A stretch of DNA of 64,000 bases from Rotaria macrura (Eukaryota > Rotifera > Eurotatoria > Philodinida > Philodinidae), in assembly GCA_900239685.1 (NCBI GenBank), contig OENT01000697.1, forward strand, positions 20,171 to 84,170, in the 5' to 3' direction. Positions 35,987 to 48,129 of the stretch are shown here, one piece after another (position 1 is the first letter of the stretch; every line of letters begins with the position of its first letter). Below the pieces are notes generated by a model. That model saw only the letters and a list, made by a program, of their open reading frames with translations, did no database searches and was not told the origin of the DNA. A program made the translations under genes and the position numbers.

Positions 35987-37605
35987 ATGACTATATCGTT
36001 TAGTGTTGTAAGAAGAAACAGAACAATATCTCATGAAGAATATTCATTCACTTTTTCAGATATATTTACATTTCTAACGAATATTTTAATTCACTCTGAA
36101 TTCAACATGGTCAGTAGTGAGTCCGGAGAACAACTTAAATGTCATATGTTACGACTGACTGATGTTGATAAGGAGCCACATGAATTTTTATGTCCTATCA
36201 TTGGATATGCGGATTTACCACTCGTTTCTCTAGAACATGCTGTAGCACCGCTCATCTCTCTCGTACCAGATATCCAAAAGTATGCTTATGTGGCCAAAAC
36301 GAACTGTAATGAACCAGCTGATGGTCTTACAATAGATGAATCTGCTGCAATCATGCTTCATACAATGAACTGGGAACCAATCGATAAATGTTTGTATGTC
36401 ATGTTGAATGAAGCTCTACGGTCAAAATACAGGCATAATCTAAAGCCATGGTTTCTCTTTCTCAAACTATTCCTAACTGCATTCCATAAGCTTCCATCTA
36501 TTCCACGTCGAACTGTTTACCGAGGTTGCAGGCTTGAATTGGAAAAGCACTATGAAAACAGAGAAAAAGTCATATGGTGGGGTTTTTCAACATGTACGTC
36601 TTCAATCAGAACTTTAGAAGCAGAACATATTATGGGTAAAACAAGTACGAGAACATTATTCATCATTGACTGCTACTCAGGAAAATACATTGGAAAACAT
36701 TCTTATTATTCATTGGACGATGAAATAATACTTCTTCCTGGGACTCAACTCGAAGTGTTTGCATGCCTTGACACTGGTTCTGGTCTTCATGTGATTAGCC
36801 TCAAAGAAATTGAGCCAAACTTTCCACTCTTGGAGCCTATGAAAAGCAACATGCCACTTGCGGAATCAAGCATTTGTAAGTGACTGATCATTACAATTTT
36901 CAAGCGTCTTAGTTCATCACACTAGTCTAATTCATTTTCTATGGAGATAAAAGTGTATTAAATTCTTTGGATAAATTAGTGGTGGAAATATTCCATGACT
37001 TTGACCCTTCAGTTTGACTTTTATGACATCTGAAGAAATCCTATATTGAGTTCAGGTTCATTTTCTTATACTTGATGAGCTTTATTATATTTGCATCAGG
37101 GTTCAATCTACCAAATTTTTGGATAATTCTAATAATAAATCTAGGATAATTTCAATCGTTTCTACTGTATTTAGTGATAATGTAATAAATGAGTTTCCAG
37201 CATCAATTGCAACTATTATCGGTTCATTCTTCTTTTTGAACGATTCTGAACTGCGAACTTTGTTTTGAATGATGTATTTGGGAACTTAAACTCTTTTCTC
37301 TCAACGAAAAAATCATTAATCACAATTATTCATACTTGACATAGGATACTCTTTTGTCTCAAGAAATGTTTCATTCCACGTGTCACTTGTTTTTAGTGAT
37401 GTAAAACATAGCCGCAAGCATTGCCTTCTCTTTTCATGTACATTTGCATTTGAAAACCTTATTTTTAATATAATTTTATTCAACAGGCTATGCAAAAGCA
37501 AAAGCAATGCCAAGAAGCACAGTCACTCGTGCACGTGGTTTTGAAATAGTCGAAATCGATACAACTATCCCAAAGGAAGACTCCAACGCCCAATCAAACA
37601 AATAA
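35987..37605 (+). CDS. R-S-E class mono-ADP-ribosyltransferase, 2 exons
   Basis: Such enzymes transfer ADP-ribose from NAD+ to protein side chains. Exons are 35987-36875 and 37487-37605; they total 1008 nt, giving 335 aa, with a perfect donor (GTAAGT) and the acceptor CAACAG. Catalytic landmarks in order are TVYRGCR (Arg179), WWGFSTCTSS (the S-T-S position, about 201) and LDDEIILLPGTQ with the presumed catalytic Glu246. Two residues before it is Asp244, where arginine-specific members usually have Glu or Gln, so target specificity may differ. No signal peptide or membrane anchor is seen, suggesting a cytosolic enzyme. The second exon adds a basic, unfamiliar tail. AATAAA follows about 110 nt past the stop. 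Met41 is an alternative start. This gene type is greatly expanded in bdelloids. Confidence 0.82.
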
Positions 37606-38115
37606 CATGCGAACGATACAAGATTATTACAAAATTTCTTGTTGAGGTATCCTTTTTACGAATAGATTTTGGTAACAAATTTCTTCAATTGTGTGATTGT
37701 AGTTCTGTTTGAACAGATAATAAATTCCAGTGAGATTCCCATTTACAAATCGTCATTTTTCAGCGAAAAATAACCTGGATTATATTATTCACAAAAGTCC
37801 ACAAACTAACATATCCAAAACTATTTCTCATAATCTGCCTCTGCCATAATCTATGGTAAATACATGTAGAAACTTAAAGCGGAAACTCTTCCAGAAATTT
37901 TTTCTGACTTAATAAATAGCCACATGCTTCCTTTCAGCAGATAATAAATCAAATCTATTTCAAATATGTGGCTTTCACAATTAACAAAGGATTTTTGAAT
38001 GTGTGGTGAGAAGCTTCTCTCAAATCGGAACAGCAGCCACATTTATGTCCCTGTACTAAACAGACTTTATTATTCTGTAAGAATATCGGTTGAGTAAACG
38101 ACATAAACACTGACT
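37606..38115. other. intergenic
   Basis: I see the 3' flank of the ART gene with an AATAAA near 37.72 kb and no further gene. Confidence 0.4.
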
Positions 38116-38400
38116 TCATGCTTTACAAATTCTTATCCATCTATTGTCTGAATAAGCATTCAATGCCGCTAGGGTATCGACTGCAATTATATGCAGATCG
38201 TTCGCTATGTTTCGTTTATTTTTCTGTTGCACAGCTCTACGTACAACATGCATAGAAATGAAATCTCTTGAATTCTGTCGATTAGTGACCGATCTTTCTT
38301 TTTCGATAGTCTCGCGTTTTACCTGATGTCCCATGATGACGAACGTGATAGAAAATATGAAAATAGTGAATAAGCTACAGAAATGACACGAAGAAAACAT
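38116..38400 (-). CDS. small secreted protein, possible peptide precursor
   Basis: From the ATG at 38400 the frame gives 94 aa. It starts with a convincing signal sequence (MFSSCHFCSLFTIFIFSITF), followed by a basic, polar remainder with dibasic sites: KR right after the signal region, RR near residue 63, and KR near 71. The last stretch (NIANDLHIIAVDTL...) runs to the end. This layout of signal peptide plus dibasic cleavage sites is that of neuropeptide or hormone precursors, but I recognise no known peptide, and no amidation glycine precedes the dibasic sites. CAG-GTAAAA just before the first KR could be a splice donor. A chance ORF remains possible. Confidence 0.35.
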   Translation of the reverse strand: MFSSCHFCSLFTIFIFSITFVIMGHQVKRETIEKERSVTNRQNSRDFISMHVVRRAVQQKNKRNIANDLHIIAVDTLAALNAYSDNRWIRICKA

Positions 38401-40471
38401 TTTTATTGTTTTCTTAAATTTAACTATCAAATCATAATTCTGGAAAAAAATAAAAGCGTGCATTATTCTCGTTCAAGGGTCGATTCGTCAGTTATTATTG
38501 GAAAAATAGCAATAATATTCATGATGCTCTATGCGTAAGTAACATTGGATATTGTACGCACTTTACTCAACATCTGTAAATGAGTTCATGCTTTTCATAT
38601 GTGTTTTCTAAGATATTTTAAAAGGCGCTTATGAATGGATAACCATGGGAAATATTTTGCACTTCTGTGCATCTTTAAACATCACAAGAAATCCTTTATA
38701 CCAATCAAAAGACACGTGTGATAAAGAATAATCTCTTTTACTTGTCCATTCAACACATCAAACTATGAGATCATCACATAGATAACGCATCATGTCACAT
38801 TGGAGTTTTTATCTGTCTTCTACATTCAAATTCTTTAATCATCATTTATTTAGCTATTTTCGTATAGATTTCCAAGCTTTTACTAATGAATTAGACGAAC
38901 ACTAGAGAATTAACAAGCAAAGTCAGAAATCTTCCTTGCTCTAATTCCACATTTTTCTCGTCTGAAAAGTCGTACATTGGATGCTGACTCTATTAAAACA
39001 ATGTATTGTCCATTGCAACCAACTTAGATGTGAAGGAAGTTAGCATAAATTTAAAAAGCAGCTTCTCCACTTTCAAACGAAACGCACCACAAATGAAATT
39101 TTCACACAATACTTTTTTTAACAAGTCTGTAGGTTGATGAATCAGCGTTGAATCCTCAAATTAATCACATTATACTAATTAAATAAAGTTGCATTGATGA
39201 ACAATCGTATTTGCTGTTATCAAATGTTTTATTATCACCTTAAAAACAAAATAACTTTTGGCACCAATTATATTCATGATGAAAATATCATAACCAAGTA
39301 TAATGCTTTTAGACAACGGAAACATTCCTTTTTTCCTATTTATCTTGAGGGTATCCAACTCATTGTATCGCTCGAAATCTATTTCAACAGTGATCCTTCT
39401 TCATCAAAAACAAAGCAATGCAAAAAAGGAATTTGAGCTGTCAATTGTAATATGTGTTAATCTGTGATCTTGTTGTTAATATCAGTCAACATATGCTAAT
39501 TCCGTATCATACAATCAAATTCAGTATAGTCTGTGATCATGGCGAGGGTGTGGATGTGAGAAAGGCTTCCAGGTGACAGAGAATCTTCCCTCAGTTAATA
39601 CATTCATTTTATAATGTACATTTTTATTATCAAACCAACGAGTATTAAGCCAGCCAACTAGAATGTTCGAGTCTATTAGTTTTGGACGATCGAACAACAG
39701 CGTGCACCGTAGCATAAGTCTAGGATTAATGAAAAGCAAACGATGATTACTGTCGATTGAACCTGTGTTAAATTATATTGTAACAAAGAATTACTAAATC
39801 AGACGACACCTATATATTAAATGAAAACAGATCAATCAGTATGTTATAACCATACAAATCAATCTGCTAGTCTCAACTCTTGCTTTTCAGCATTCGATAA
39901 AAGTCATCAAATCAAATTTAAATTCATATGCTAAATAAAATATTTAATTAATAGAAATGTAGAGTTAATTTCGATGCCACGTTTCGTGTTATTTATTTAA
40001 AATATTGAAGCACTCATCAGAACTCCGCATTACAATATTTAAGCACAACAAATACAGGGGTTAAATACATAAGAAATAACTAACGTTAGGAGCATGAATA
40101 TATATATATACAAAAATGAAATAGTTAAATTTGGGAATCAGAAAATAGTGAACGATGCGCTTGAACACAGGATGAAAAATTATCTTTGACTTTTATTCGT
40201 GCAGTACAAAAAATGCATGATTTTTTCCAAATTACTAATTTGACTATATTTAGTTTTATGAAATATTTTGTTAGATTTGACTATACAGATTCCAAGAAGG
40301 TACATCTAAAAAATATTCAAAATGTATTTCACCATGAGTCATCGTCAAACTACAGAAGTTTTCATGATAGATTTGGTGCTAGATTGCTATGCAACCTAAC
40401 AAAAGTAACGTGATAAGATTGTAAGCAATTTTCATAATATATCCTCGATGAAACAATCATTTGAGCGAGAG
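38401..40471. other. intergenic, no supported gene
   Basis: A 72-codon minus-strand frame at 39521-39739 has balanced composition but no recognised domain. Otherwise AT-rich non-coding sequence. Confidence 0.35.
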
Positions 40472-40714
40472 TTACTGATTTTTACTAAATAGATTTCTAA
40501 CATAAGGTGCCTGCGCTAGTTGTAGTGGTAAACGCTCCCTAAAATCGAGGTTACCAGGATGTGTATTAGAACGTAAAAGTAATTCAATGACAAGTCTTGC
40601 AATTGAAATATCGGGACATTTTGTAATAAGATGCAATAGTCGATTTCCCTGACTATCGAAAGTTTGACTCACATTTGCTTCACACCGAATCAGTAGATGA
40701 ATAATATTGAGAGA
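40472..40714 (-). pseudogene. terminal exon or fragment of an ankyrin-repeat gene
   Basis: On the minus strand an acceptor (TTTAG) at 40715 leads into 80 codons. They read as ankyrin repeats: SLNIIHLLIRCEANVSQTF, then GNRLLHLITKCP, then IARLVIELLLRS and a repeat-like RLPLQLAQAP before the stop at 40472. No matching upstream exons are found on the minus strand over the next 2.5 kb. It is either the tail of a gene with tiny or distant exons or an orphan fragment. Confidence 0.5.
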
Positions 40715-43212
40715 CTAAACGAGAGAAATACAAGATTTTACATTTCAACCGTGTGTGATAAAAACGGCGAAGAATCTTGTGTTCTCGAACTTTTTTTTTT
40801 ATAAACACTTCATTCTTAACAAGATTTTACTTCCCTGAAAAAGAACTACACATGTTGTAACTATTATATTTCTATTTTTGAAGTAATTATGGATATAAAA
40901 ATCAACTAGTGAGATATAGCTGTGTCGGCCACATTCTTTTACCGGCATGTTTCTGTTCAAATCTGGAATAAAGTAACCAACAAAAGTTCGACAAGATTAA
41001 AAAGTACATACAGATCGTTTTTTCCATTTGTTTCATGTTTAGGGTCGGGTGTGATTGTTTTGAGAAGACGCACACTTACACTCACTGTATACCCAACGGT
41101 TAATTATCGGTGGAGCTCATGTTTTATTTATGAATATGATTTGATGAGACTAGAAGATTCCTGAAAAGATTTATCTTCATATATACGCTATCATTCTCGA
41201 TGTATGATCGTTCTACACCTACCTTCTTACCTTTGGTAAAGAATGTATATGAATAAATTGAATTACAACAGTTTTGCTTGAAATGTTGGCTGTAGATAGA
41301 TCTACTGATGACTAAACAACTCTAAAAATTTCGGCGACAAATAGTCTACGATTTTTGAGATACGAAATGTTGAAGACATTGAATTCTCTAATCAATCGTT
41401 GCTACACACAAGCATTTTTGCAATATTTCATATTTTAAAGAAGAACAAATAATTTTGAGACAAAAATGTTGTAATTCAATTTTTCCCTATAAAAAGCCAT
41501 GTCAAAGGTAGAAGAGTAATTAAAACATGTGGTAACGAACTCATTGTAGTTAAGTATATACGTTTTTAATCTATTAATATGCATGCTGGTGGAAATGCTC
41601 GTACGTCAAGGTTTTTCCTCATCACTGTACTTCAGACTTCTTATTGATTTTCAACAAGTTCAAAAAGTAGTGTTCTCTTGTTTAATTATACAGCATTTCG
41701 ATGATGCGCAAGTATTAGAACAGTCGTTTAGATACGGGCGAAAAATAAAGTAAAGTAAGAGAACGATTTGACTACAAGTTTTTTTTTTAATCGATTCGTT
41801 TTGTTGAGTACGTGTGAAGAAAAGTATATTTTTATCTTAGGCCATGTTAAAAGAATAGTTAACATTGCGTTTATCTACGGCTTCTTACTTTTCTCTTTTT
41901 TTCTGTAAGGCTTATCTTTCTTGCTTATCAATCGGTCATTCGAACATTCTTTTCAGCAAGCAACACGACCTATTCTTTGCTCCATCACATGTGCCCATAT
42001 TCTTAACTATTGTCATGTTTTTTAAAATACCAGTGACCAGGTTTTCAATCACTTTCGATCATTTATATTTATCAATTTCGAATTTTTTGTGCAGCATTCA
42101 TCCGTTTTCGAAGATATTTTTATCTTTGTCCTATTTGGTCGCTTTTCGTAGCAGTCTAGGCCCATATGCCACCGAAAGAGTGTTGTATTCTCCGTATGAT
42201 TGTTCGGTTTTTTTTCATCCTCACCTTAAACACATGCTCCGAGAGAACGTTCTTCCATCTGACTATTGCATGGGTAATACGACTCTCTCTGGGACTACGT
42301 TTTGGTGTAATTGGAGTCTACGTTTCTACGAAACATGGTAGAAGTGGATAACGAATAAAAAATATTCACTTACAAATATTCCTTTAGATATATCGTCGAA
42401 CCATGCCGAATGTTAGACATAGAGACGTTTGCAGCACTGTTCTATCTGATGATGAAAATCTGACTTCGCTATAGGTATAAATGGTCGAAAGATAGTAAAA
42501 ATGGTGGTTGGCCTTTTAATAAATGCTGACTATAGTTTAAGATATACTTCAATATGAGACTAATACTTAAGAAGAAAATTCGGTAGAAAAGTGGACTCGG
42601 TTGCATCTTGCGCAACTGTAAGTATCAAAAGCTAGACTATACGTCAGGTTTCGTGAACTCTGATGTTGAACGATCGGTCTAACCTAATTTTATAGATTGA
42701 CTTATTAGATCTTCTGCCTACTAGCAGCGATATCGACACCCACCAGGTGCATACAAACTCACGTACCCTGAGTCTTCCTCCCGTAGTGGTACATGTTGAA
42801 ACGTTCGCAGTGTTCTAATTCATAGTCTTAAGATTTTTCTCATTGTAACTTAACAGTTGATGAAAAATAGTAAACATTTAGGTTTATCTCGGGAACCATA
42901 TTAGTATAATGGTTGTAGAAAAGCATTGTTGTAAGTAAAGCTATCGTTTTCCTTTTGTTTTTATAATTGTTAAATAGTTGAAGTGAAGTCGAAAACCTCA
43001 TTTAAAATCAGTAATTATGAGGTTCAAAAATAAAAACAGCATGCTTAGACATCTGCTATATTTTGTGAGATGAGCTAAGAATTGCTAGTGGTGTTCATTG
43101 CTTTCGCTGCATATTTATACCGTCTTTAAAGATATATTTAAAAAATAAATGTATTCCTTTCTTTTCTGTTTAGTGGTTAGCGCGATTATTGTACCGGTTG
43201 CTCTAGTCGAAT
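40715..43212. other. intergenic, no supported gene
   Basis: The longest open frame (41865-42341, plus) starts at TTG and reads as a phenylalanine/serine-rich string without a domain. The leader of the acyl-CoA synthetase probably begins after the acceptor-like TTTCTGTTTAG near 43.17 kb. Confidence 0.4.
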
Positions 43213-46200
43213 ATGTCTTCAACGGGTGCTGTTGAAATAGATACTGATGAACATATTTATGCTCATCCAGAATATGTCGACAAACTGTTTGATCATCAAC
43301 TAATGGGTGTACAAACGTTATATGAAGTCATTTTACACGGTATACAACTATATGGCGATCGACCTTTGTTTTCATATCGAGACTCGTCCAATCAAGAATT
43401 TCAATCTTATACATACACGTAAGAAGGCATAGTATATTGTGCATGGTTTAAGAATAACATAGTACTTAAGTGGGAATTGAACTTGATTTCGATCAATCAA
43501 TTTTGATTCAGATGAAACTGACAATGAGAATATCTAAAGCTGCGACGAATAAAAAAAATTCTAGCTTCAAAACTTTGATGAGTCAATACGAAAGTAATTG
43601 AACAACATGCCAATCATTAATATCTTCTTAATCCGCTGGCTGTGTACTTTGGGATGAGGTTATTTCATGTAAACTAAAAGTACTTTTGATCATGAGATTT
43701 GGTGGATTATATTCATACATGGAAAAATAAACGATTTATAACAGAAGTTAGAAATATATTCATAAAGTTCGAGTTGAAGCAGAGCTGCCAAAACAAAGAA
43801 ATACGAGTCGAATTAAGGGGTACTCGGAGCTGTTCACCATTTTTTTACCTCAATTCTCAAGTCGTAGTCCGATGCTATGGTTTTTCAAGATCACTAACAA
43901 GTCAGTGAGAGTTGAGTATTCACGAACCCACACACGTATGTCGAAACAACCGCTAAGATGAAAATAACTCAAGATCATCCATTATTTTTTCTTCCATGCT
44001 CTACTAAATTTTATGTATGGTTTTCAATAAGTTCTGACAGTTGGAAAAGTTTATTGACAGAAAAAGACATTCGGCTGATCTTTCTACTGACAATGTTCGA
44101 AGTTAGTCGCCATCATACTCGATACAAAGTTTCATCTTGTCGATCTACTTTTGAAAATGTCTTTCTGTATTCCTCAACCGGAATTGAATTGCGCTTCTTG
44201 GTTATTACTTTCGACAAACTTGTTGCATATGGATATAAGTCAAATCTATCATTTAGATAGCTGAGTAACTAAAAGTCTGAAGAACAAAGATAAGGCAAGT
44301 ATGAGTCATTACTTCTATATTTTCTTGTTGAAAATAGTTGTATGCATGAAACGAAAGAAAAGTAGCTAAACATTAGCCATATTAGCGAGTCAATAACGCT
44401 TCCATTTGTTGTGTAGCTACATGAAAGTTTTAGCTGTTAGGAAAAGCTCCTGTTGAGGTTAGAAAAAAATCAGCATAAAATATTAGACTTGTGTTGTCAG
44501 AAGTTTTTGAACGCTGTTTGTAGAAAAAGAAAACCCTAATGATGGTGGTACTCATACTAAACCATGCATTGAACTCGTTGCTTTTTGGTTCATCTGAAAT
44601 TCAATCTATAAAAGAAGTATTTAGTTTTTCCACTATCTTTTCTACTATATTCAAATCTAACTGGCCATTTTGTATTTCGATTATTATTTCTTAACTTCAA
44701 AACATATTTTTCTTAACTATAAAATCTATTGCAGGTACAATTTACTTAGTAGCGTACTCAAAACATGTTAACTAACAAGACTAGCCAATAAAGGAAAATT
44801 TTCAATATAAAATCTAAATTCGTTTACTTTGAATCTCAAATATTGGCTATCAGTAAAAAGGTTCTCAGTAATTTCTTTCACGATACGATGAATCCTTTGT
44901 TTGTCTGGTTTGTATAATATGACAATTTCACTTGTAGGCAAGTATGCAATATGATGCATGACATCGGAAGTGCTATAGTGCGCATGCTTCCTAAAAAGTC
45001 GAGCGATACATTTATTGGTATATACGGTTCGGTTACAGTTCAGTATGCCCTCATTTTGTATTCATCTTGGTCCTTTTCATTGGTACCGGTGGGTATCTAT
45101 GACACGCTTGGCAAAGATGGCGTACGATTTATTACTAAGCATGCTGAGCTCGAATTAGTTTTCGCGGATAATTTACAGCGTGTAAACAACTTGGTTCAAT
45201 GGAATGATGAGAAATCACTACTTAAAACGATTATTAGTTTGATCCAACCCTCGTCTGAATTGACGGAGAAAGCAAAAGCGAAAGGAATTCAAATAATAAC
45301 ATTTGAGGATGCAATGAAAATGGGTGCTGCGCATCGATTAGAGCCGAACCCACCCAAACCTACTGATACAGCTGTAATTATGTATACTAGCGGTAGTACA
45401 GGAGAACCGAAAGGTAACATTTGATTAATGTCTCAATGCACTGCAATGTTGTAACCTTTTTTTGTGAAGGATGTATCATTACTCATGAGAGTTTCTCGTG
45501 TGCTATTGCCGGTACGCTTCTAGGTACTGATTTGGCACCTGACGAAATTCCACGTATTCTCAATTTTATGCCATTAGCTCATATGTTTGGTTGTGCAACG
45601 ATTGTTACAACTACATATATAGGCACGTATAAGTGGTACCACTGAATATCTTTTTACATAGAATATATGTCATATTCTCTTTTTTGCAATTCACTATTCA
45701 GGCGGAGAAGTTGGTTTCTGGCAAGGTAAGGTTGACAAATTAATGGACGATTATCGTGATTTCAAACCGAGTCTGCTCGTTATTGTGCCTCGTCTTCTCA
45801 ACAAACTCTATGATAAGGTGATATCGGAAGCACATCAAACAAGTGTTTCTGCCGTTGATTCTATCAAATCAGCTGTACACTCGAAATTGACTGAAATTCG
45901 ACGAGGCAATTTTTCACAAGACACAGTTTGGGACAAACAAATTTTCAATAAAATTCGTTCAATGTTTGGTAACAATGTTAACCATGTAGTTGTATCAAGT
46001 GCACCACTCTCGTGTGAAGTAGCTGACTTTTGTCGAGCAGCATTTTCATGTACTTTTCTCGAAATCTATGGACAAACAGAATGTGTTATGGGCTGTTGGC
46101 AAAAGAAGAACGACAGTCAATCAGGTGAAACAGGCATTCCAACATCAGTGAATCATATCAAATTGATCGATGTACCAGAAAAAGGATACTACGCCAAAGA

Positions 46201-46865
46201 TCGAGTTGGTGAAATTTGTATTCGTAGCAAGGCTTTATTCAAAGGTTATTTAAAAGATGAAGCTAAAACGCGAGATACAATTGACAATAATGGCTGGTTG
46301 CTCACAGGTGACGTGGGCCGTTGGACAGAACATAATACGATGCAAATAATTGATAGAAAAAAGAATATTTATAAAGTAAGAATCAACAGAATAGAAGTAG
46401 AATTTTATTCTCATTTGATTTGTATCTAACATAATTCTGTGATAATAGTTAAGTCAAGGCGAATTTATTGCACCTGAAAAGATTGAACGCGTATATGAAC
46501 GAAGTGAATTTATTTCGCAAGTGTTCGTTTATGGCGATTCTCTTCAAAATTTTCTCTTGGCTATTGTTGTACTCGACCATGGATTTCTGAAAAAGTGGGC
46601 CATTGATAATGGCCATGAAGCAACGTTTTATGAAGCACCTGAAAAAAATGAAAGTTTGCGTCAAATTGTATTAAACGATATGATTGAACATGGGAAACAA
46701 CAAGATTTGATGTCATTCGAACAAGTAAAAGCGATCGTATTCATCAAGGAACCATTCACGATCGACAATGGTCTTATGACACCTACATTTAAGGCACGAA
46801 GATATGCTGTCGAGAAAAAGTACAAAACGCTTTTCGATGAATTATACAAAAGTCTAAATGTATAA
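43213..46865 (+). CDS. long-chain acyl-CoA synthetase (ACSL family), 5 exons
   Basis: This enzyme activates fatty acids with ATP and CoA (EC 6.2.1.3) for lipid synthesis or oxidation. Exons are 43213-43418, 44938-45413, 45470-45622, 45702-46375 and 46449-46865; they sum to 1926 nt, giving 641 aa. The adenylate P-loop YTSGSTGEPKG is split between exons 2 and 3; MPLAHMFG, VPRLLNKLYDKV, LEIYGQTE, GWLLTGDVG and the ACSL signature DRKKNIYKLSQGEFIAPEKI follow in the usual order. Intron 3 fits the reading frame and the family alignment only with a GC donor (AG-GCACGT at 45623) and a normal AG acceptor. Intron 1 is 1.5 kb. A stop lies in frame just before ATG 43213. No N-terminal membrane anchor is seen, unlike vertebrate ACSL1. 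AATAAA lies 47 nt after the stop. Confidence 0.92.
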
Positions 46866-48129
46866 CACACGTAAAACATTTGCTCGAATTCTTCTAATAT
46901 CACCGTAATACAATAAAAGTAATACGTCAATGAATAGTTTTTAACAGTGGCTCACCTATTTTTACCCATAGTGTACTCTAGAGAATCAGGACGTAGATGA
47001 TGTGAGTGAGAATGTGAAGTCAAGATCCATTACCACTGAGAATTAAACTCACTGGCATCAACGTCTCAGTACAGGTGTGGATTAGAGCAAGGCGACCCCT
47101 ATATCCATTGATACACACACATATGTATGAAATACTCAACTCTTAGCACGTTCACATCCACAAAATTACGCAATGAAGTTGTATGTTTGTTGCTCATTTA
47201 GTTTCATACAAATACTAAACAATGGACTTTTGCCTTTACTCGTTTCTATTAACTATTTGTGCGCATCGTATGCTGATGCACGAATAGATGAGTTTCAATT
47301 TTAATGTGATTGTTTTGTAAGGAAGTTAAAACAAAGAAAAGGAGAAAAAAAAGATGTTATTTTTACGATACATTCCAAAATAAAAATTGCAGAACTTTAC
47401 CAATGGAAGTCGACTGATTCCACTGAATCACATATTACTCATAGATTGCCGTCTGCAACCATGACTATATTAAGTATACAGAAGTCTAGTATCCAACTAC
47501 TCATACAGGTTTGCTTTCGAATATTCATTTTCTTACATATTTCTACTATCGTGCTGTGAGACACTGATGAAGTATAACTTAATCTACAGCATGTAGTATT
47601 ATTTTCATTCTCACATCTTGAAATATTATCATTACAAAAAAAACCTCATTTGTCGAAAAGTGTACAGATTTATTTGTTCTCTTTAATAAAATGTTATGTT
47701 TATCTTCGAAAACAAATAATTGAAGAAGTTGGAAAATGACAATGATCACTGTTTTTAAGCTTCTGTAAATAGAAAATTCATGCCTCAAGTAATTTTCGTG
47801 TGATTCAGTTTGTGATAGAACGAACACATTCTTTCCTTTTCTGCTTCATTCTGAATGAAATATTCGACTGAAAACAAAGTAACTCGTCTCCCGTATTACA
47901 TCAATCAATAATTCATCAAGGCCTTTACATTGCACATTGAAGTGAAGTTTTTATTTACTCACTTGTTGTGCTGTTCGCAAGACCAGTCTGTGAATAAAAA
48001 GAAAACAGAAAGGAACAAGAAATAATTTTACAAGCAAGTTTTACATTCCTCTCTATTCATCGTAATACTTCTTAAAACAAGTGTCTGAATCTGCTGTGTC
48101 ATATTCGTTCATCCATTTTTATTATAATC
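46866..48129. other. intergenic between ACSL and the ART-TPR gene
   Basis: It contains the ACSL polyadenylation signal (46912-46917) and the expected promoter of the ART-TPR gene. No other gene or RNA is recognised. Confidence 0.45.

Noticed and set aside
41865-42341. 158-codon plus-strand frame
   Set aside because: It begins at TTG, is dominated by Phe/Ser/Leu and has no recognisable family; two frames are open in the same place, which points to composition, not coding.
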